Below, piece after piece: positions 6,097 through 9,253 of a DNA stretch of 9,253 bases. Under the pieces are notes generated by a model that made no database searches, was not told where the DNA came from, and worked only from the letters and a program-made list of their open reading frames with translations. This DNA comes from Actinomycetes bacterium. GTDB taxonomy: Bacteria; Actinomycetota; Acidimicrobiia; Acidimicrobiales; Acidimicrobiaceae. Every line of letters begins with the position of its first letter. Within the stretch, counting starts at the first letter, position 1. Location of the stretch: NCBI GenBank assembly GCA_021785315.1, contig JAJYFX010000045.1, forward strand, positions 1 to 9,253, written 5' to 3'. A program made the position numbers and the translations under genes.

Positions 6097-7722
6097 GTGA
6101 GCGGAGCTCGGGAAACTATAGTAGACGCGCTTTGTGGTGCCGTGGAGTATCTCGATCTAAAGGTCGAGCCGACCGAATTCGTCGTTGAAAGGCCGGCCCG
6201 TTTGGAGCACGGCGAATACTCGACCAACATCGCTATGGTTTCAGCGAAACTTCTAGGTGAGAAGCCCAGGTCCGTGGCGGAGAAAATATGCACCTATCTG
6301 GCCGAGAATCCAATCAAGTATCAGAAGCGAGTGGAAATAGCCGGTCCGGGTTTTATCAACTTGTTTCTGGATTATGGTTATCTGCACGATGAACTGGCTC
6401 AGACAGTCGCGCTAGGCGAAGAGTCATTTGCTCTCTCGAAGGTTGGTGACGGCGAAAGAGTCATGCTGGAGTTCTGCTCTGCTAATCCAACCGGGCCGCT
6501 GCATGTAGGAAACGGCTGGTGGGCTTCGTACGGAGACGCGTTGGCTCGACTTCTCAGACGCTGCGGCTATCAGGTTTCTACAGAGTATTACGTCAACGAC
6601 ACTGGAGGCCAGATCCGTCGCCTTGGCGAATCGCTTTTGGCGCGCCGGGCGGGACGCGAAGTGGAAGAAGAGGGGTACCAGGGCGACTATGTGACAGAGA
6701 TGGCTGCACACTACTCAGGTCCCGAAGACGTAGTTGCTGCAGGCACATGGGCGGCGGAAAAGAATCTCACCACCATAAGGAATTCGCTGGACAAGCTGGG
6801 AATCCACTTTGATGTCTGGTTTTCACAGGCTTCAATCGAGGAGTCCGGTGCGGTTCAGGAAATATTGGACATGCTTGATGCGCAAGGCCTGATTGTAGAA
6901 GAAGGCAACAAGAGGATATTGCTGTCAACAAGATTTGGCGATAGCAGAGATCGCTATCTAGTTAAAGAAGAAGGAGATTTCACATATCTGGCTGGTGACA
7001 TCGCCTATCACTATAACAAGTTCGTTATAAGAGGATTCCAGCGGGTAATCGACATCTTCGGCGCCGACCATCATGGTCAGGTGGCGTCCCTCAAAGCCGC
7101 AATGGATGCAATCGGGGTCGGTTCCGAACACCTGGAGATACTTTTGGGACAAATGGTGTCGCTGCAATCGGGAAGCGACCGTCTCAAGTTTTCCAAGCGC
7201 AAAGGGAATCTTATCCCGTTGGAGGATCTTGTAGATGAGTTGGGTCCGTCGGCAACCAGGCTTCTGTCTCTGTCGACGTCAATTGACAGAGCAACTTCAG
7301 TCGACGTGGAGAAAGTCAAGGCCCAGTCGATGGACAACCCCGTGTATTACATCCAGTATGCCCATGCCCGCATGGCCTCTATAGAGCGGGTAAGGGATCA
7401 GCGGGGAATTGCAATGCCTGATTTGGCCGACGTAGATCTTTCACTTCTGGTTCATCATCGGGAGTTGGCGCTTTTGAGGCAGATCACCTCATTACCGGAA
7501 GTTGTGGAAGAGGCCGGGCTCGAACGGGCGCCTTACAAGATTGTCAACTGGCTGAAGGAATTTTCTGGACTATTCCACAGCTTTTATCATGACTGCTATG
7601 TCATTTCAGATGCGGTGGAGCTGGAACTGACGTACGCAAGGCTGTATCTTGTGGCAGCGTGCAAGATTGCGATACGTGTTGCCCTTTCCCTGCTTGGCGT
7701 TGAGGCTCTGGAGCAGATGTGA
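6097..7722 (+). CDS. argS: Arginyl-tRNA synthetase
   Basis: A 541-residue class I synthetase that charges tRNA-Arg with arginine using ATP. Layout is typical of ArgRS: an N-terminal additional domain (about 1-115, including GPGFINLF at 83-90), then the catalytic domain with ANPTGPLHVGN (129-139). HVGN is the HIGH signature, with Asn in the last position. Next come DYVTEMA, TYLAGDIAYHYNK (296-308), GADHHGQ (322-328) and the degenerate KMSKS loop KFSKRKGN (364-371). The C-terminal anticodon domain starts near NPVYYIQYAHAR (414-425) and ends GVEALEQM, as ArgRS proteins usually end. The GTG start is the first possible codon after an in-frame stop at 6079-6081, and AAAGGTGG at 6082-6089 is seven bases upstream. 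The stop TGA overlaps the lysA ATG (TGATG), so lysA is probably co-translated. Confidence 0.97.
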   Translation: MSGARETIVDALCGAVEYLDLKVEPTEFVVERPARLEHGEYSTNIAMVSAKLLGEKPRSVAEKICTYLAENPIKYQKRVEIAGPGFINLFLDYGYLHDELAQTVALGEESFALSKVGDGERVMLEFCSANPTGPLHVGNGWWASYGDALARLLRRCGYQVSTEYYVNDTGGQIRRLGESLLARRAGREVEEEGYQGDYVTEMAAHYSGPEDVVAAGTWAAEKNLTTIRNSLDKLGIHFDVWFSQASIEESGAVQEILDMLDAQGLIVEEGNKRILLSTRFGDSRDRYLVKEEGDFTYLAGDIAYHYNKFVIRGFQRVIDIFGADHHGQVASLKAAMDAIGVGSEHLEILLGQMVSLQSGSDRLKFSKRKGNLIPLEDLVDELGPSATRLLSLSTSIDRATSVDVEKVKAQSMDNPVYYIQYAHARMASIERVRDQRGIAMPDLADVDLSLLVHHRELALLRQITSLPEVVEEAGLERAPYKIVNWLKEFSGLFHSFYHDCYVISDAVELELTYARLYLVAACKIAIRVALSLLGVEALEQM

Positions 7723-9047
7723 TGGGTGAGACTGACGGGCTGTTCGGTTATCCGGCAGAAGCGATTGATCCAAGCAGTCCCATTCCCATGTACCTTTTGC
7801 CTCAGGGTTGCGGAGTCGGCCGGGACGGTGGCCTATGGATGCGCGGCCAAAAGGTGTCAGACTTGGTTAAAGAGTTCGGCTCGCCTTTATTCATTTACGA
7901 CGAGGAGCAGATCAGAGCACGCGCCAGGGAGCTAAAGACGCACTTCGGAAATGACGTTGCTTACGCTTCGAAGGCATTTTTATGCAAGGCTATGGCAAGG
8001 CTGGTATCCGAGGAAGGTCTGCACATAGATGTGGCTTCCGGTGGAGAGCTAGCGGTAGCGCTAAGTTCTGGCTTTTTGCCGGAGCGGATCGTCATGCACG
8101 GCAATAACAAGTCCGTCGCAGAGCTCGAAGCTGCAATCTCTGCTGGCGTGGGCCGCATCGTCATTGATTCGTTCAACGAAATCGACCGTTTGGAGAAGCT
8201 TGTTTCAAAGGATGACCCAGTCAAGGTTTGGATCAGGGTGACGCCGGGGGTCGAGGCACATACGCACGAGTTCGTTATGACTGGTCAGGACGACTCGAAA
8301 TTTGGTTTTGGCCTAGTTTCGGGCGATGCAAAATTGGCCCTTGAGAGGCTTCGGGTATCCGAGAAACTGAAGCTGGTAGGGATACACGCCCACATTGGAA
8401 GCCAAATTTTCGCGTTGGAATCCTTCATGAAAGAGGTGGAGATGCTGGCCCCCTTCTTTGCATCCTCGGAGGTCGAAGAACTTAACCTTGGCGGAGGCTT
8501 GGGAGTTCCCTACCTTGCGGGAGAGCCAATCATCGAGTTTGGAGATTGGGCCGCTTCGTTGAAAGAGAGCGCCAGACTGGCAGGCATACCTTCTACCGCC
8601 AGAATCATTGTTGAACCCGGTCGTTCGTTGGTAGGACCGACTGCAATCACGGTGTACGAGGTTGGAACAATCAAAGAGATTCCGGGAATACGCACTTACG
8701 TGAGTGTCGACGGTGGTATGAGCGACAATCCAAGACCGGTACTTTATGACAGCGGCTACGAGATCTTTGCGGTCGAGAACGTGTCGGCGCGCCGTGACAG
8801 GCCCGTGACGATTGTTGGCAAGCACTGTGAATCGGGAGACGTTCTGGTCAGAGATGGTCAATTACCCTCATCTACAAAGGTGGGAGATTTGATTGCCACC
8901 CCGGTCACTGGAGCCTATGGCTACTCAATGGCGTCAAACTACAATAAGGTTGGCCGTCCGGCGGTCGTGTTTGTAAACAATCAGGGATATCGGCCAGTGC
9001 TGCGCAGGGAGACCGTGAGTGACATGCTTGCGCTGGATATTGAATGA
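7722..9047 (+). CDS. lysA: Diaminopimelate decarboxylase
   Basis: Decarboxylates meso-diaminopimelate to L-lysine, the last step of lysine synthesis, with pyridoxal phosphate (fold III, alanine racemase-like barrel). Counting from ATG 7722 (441 residues): YASKAF (81-86) holds the PLP lysine, Lys84; HAHIGSQ (222-228) and GGGLGVPY (257-264) line the cofactor. EPGRSLVG (298-305) binds the phosphate. The beta domain has DGGMSDNPRP (330-339), HCESGD (368-373, with the Cys-Glu pair of the substrate site) and TGAYGYSMASNYN (396-408). Length and motifs are complete. The start could equally be the GTG at 7719, adding one residue; GGAG at 7710-7713 serves either, and ATG 7722 shares its first base with the argS stop. 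The N-terminal 45 residues are a lead-in seen in actinobacterial LysA. It lies between argS and hom. Confidence 0.97.
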   Translation: MGETDGLFGYPAEAIDPSSPIPMYLLPQGCGVGRDGGLWMRGQKVSDLVKEFGSPLFIYDEEQIRARARELKTHFGNDVAYASKAFLCKAMARLVSEEGLHIDVASGGELAVALSSGFLPERIVMHGNNKSVAELEAAISAGVGRIVIDSFNEIDRLEKLVSKDDPVKVWIRVTPGVEAHTHEFVMTGQDDSKFGFGLVSGDAKLALERLRVSEKLKLVGIHAHIGSQIFALESFMKEVEMLAPFFASSEVEELNLGGGLGVPYLAGEPIIEFGDWAASLKESARLAGIPSTARIIVEPGRSLVGPTAITVYEVGTIKEIPGIRTYVSVDGGMSDNPRPVLYDSGYEIFAVENVSARRDRPVTIVGKHCESGDVLVRDGQLPSSTKVGDLIATPVTGAYGYSMASNYNKVGRPAVVFVNNQGYRPVLRRETVSDMLALDIE

Positions 9048-9094
9048 GGATTGCCGAACACCTTTGTACGGTCAGTACGGGTGCTTTCAGTTAG

Positions 9095-9121
9095 GCGCAA
9101 TTGCCTGATAGCAATGAGCGT
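9095..9121 (+). other. Possible hairpin between lysA and hom
   Basis: ATTGC (9100-9104), loop CTGATA, GCAAT (9111-9115), extended below a small internal bulge by GCGC (9095-9098) with GCGT (9118-9121). It ends 27 bases before the hom start. There is no T-run, so it is not a standard terminator; it could be a leader structure or chance. Confidence 0.25.
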
Positions 9122-9148
9122 GCCGCATGGAGGCGCTAAGTTGGAGGG

Positions 9149-9253
9149 GTGAGTTCTATACCGGTTCGTTTGGGAATACTGGGTTGTGGCAACGTAGGAG
9201 CCTCTCTTGTCAAGATCATCCTCGAGGGCCAGAGTTTGATCGAGTCGCAAACT
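9149..9253 (+). CDS. hom: Homoserine dehydrogenase, N-terminal 35 codons (partial, 3' cut by window)
   Basis: The frame starting at GTG 9149 reads VSSIPVRLGILGCGNVGASL and continues VKIILEG to the window end. GILGCGNVGASLV is a Rossmann GxGxxG dinucleotide-binding turn in the form seen at the start of homoserine dehydrogenase, which reduces aspartate semialdehyde to homoserine for threonine and methionine. Position right after lysA matches the common actinobacterial order argS-lysA-hom-thrC-thrB. Other NAD(P)-binding proteins share the turn, so context carries part of the call. The start is the only GTG, ATG or TTG between an in-frame stop at 9137-9139 and the motif, apart from TTG 9170, which would leave just two residues before the nucleotide-binding strand. 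The nearest purine-rich run, GGAGG at 9143-9147, is only one base from the GTG; another GGAGG at 9129-9133 is 15 bases away. Confidence 0.85.
   Translation, partial: MSSIPVRLGILGCGNVGASLVKIILEGQSLIESQT

Noticed and set aside
8313..8861. 182-codon open frame on the - strand
   Set aside because: It runs antisense through conserved lysA motifs; no domain is recognised.
9044..9094. 16-codon open frame starting on the lysA stop, possible leader peptide for hom
   Set aside because: It holds only two Thr codons among varied residues, with no run of regulatory codons; attenuation is not supported.

Overview
The window reads as ordinary chromosomal core genome of an actinomycete (Actinomycetota) of middling GC content, about half G+C by eye. 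Two things point there. The cytochrome oxidase gene ctaD is followed by a small four-helix subunit of the actinobacterial CtaF (subunit IV) type. The order argS-lysA-hom is also the usual actinobacterial arrangement. The moderate GC and divergent sequences would fit a member of the Acidimicrobiia, but that is a guess; no rRNA or other marker settles it. I see no insertion sequence, phage gene, CRISPR array or defence system.

Left block, + strand (1-2936): the last codons of ctaC (cytochrome c oxidase subunit II), then ctaD (subunit I) and ctaF (subunit IV). The three are chained by two four-base ATGA overlaps, so they are very probably one translationally coupled operon for the terminal aa3-type oxidase. 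After a 100-base gap comes a DedA-family membrane protein, which may or may not share the transcript.

Middle block, - strand (2957-5983): reading leftwards, a tRNA-Arg(CCG) gene, a gap of about 290 bases, a MurE-type Mur ligase and, 256 bases further on, a family 2 glycosyltransferase. The glycosyltransferase and the DedA gene converge, with only 20 bases between their stop codons. MurE is clearly a UDP-MurNAc-tripeptide-synthetase-type enzyme, but its amino-acid-specificity loop reads DSPG instead of the DNPR of meso-diaminopimelate-adding enzymes. It also stands outside any division/cell-wall cluster.

Right block, + strand (6097-9253): argS (arginyl-tRNA synthetase), lysA (diaminopimelate decarboxylase) starting on the argS stop codon, and the first 35 codons of hom (homoserine dehydrogenase), cut by the window end. 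lysA and hom belong to the aspartate-derived amino acid pathway. argS is divergent from the tRNA-Arg gene 113 bases away, so a tRNA-Arg and its charging enzyme sit side by side.

I found no convincing new system. The observation most worth a second look is the non-canonical specificity loop of the isolated MurE. Minor points are two intergenic inverted repeats, the hom start region, the HVGN signature in ArgS and a missed ctaC tail that fixes the ctaD start.
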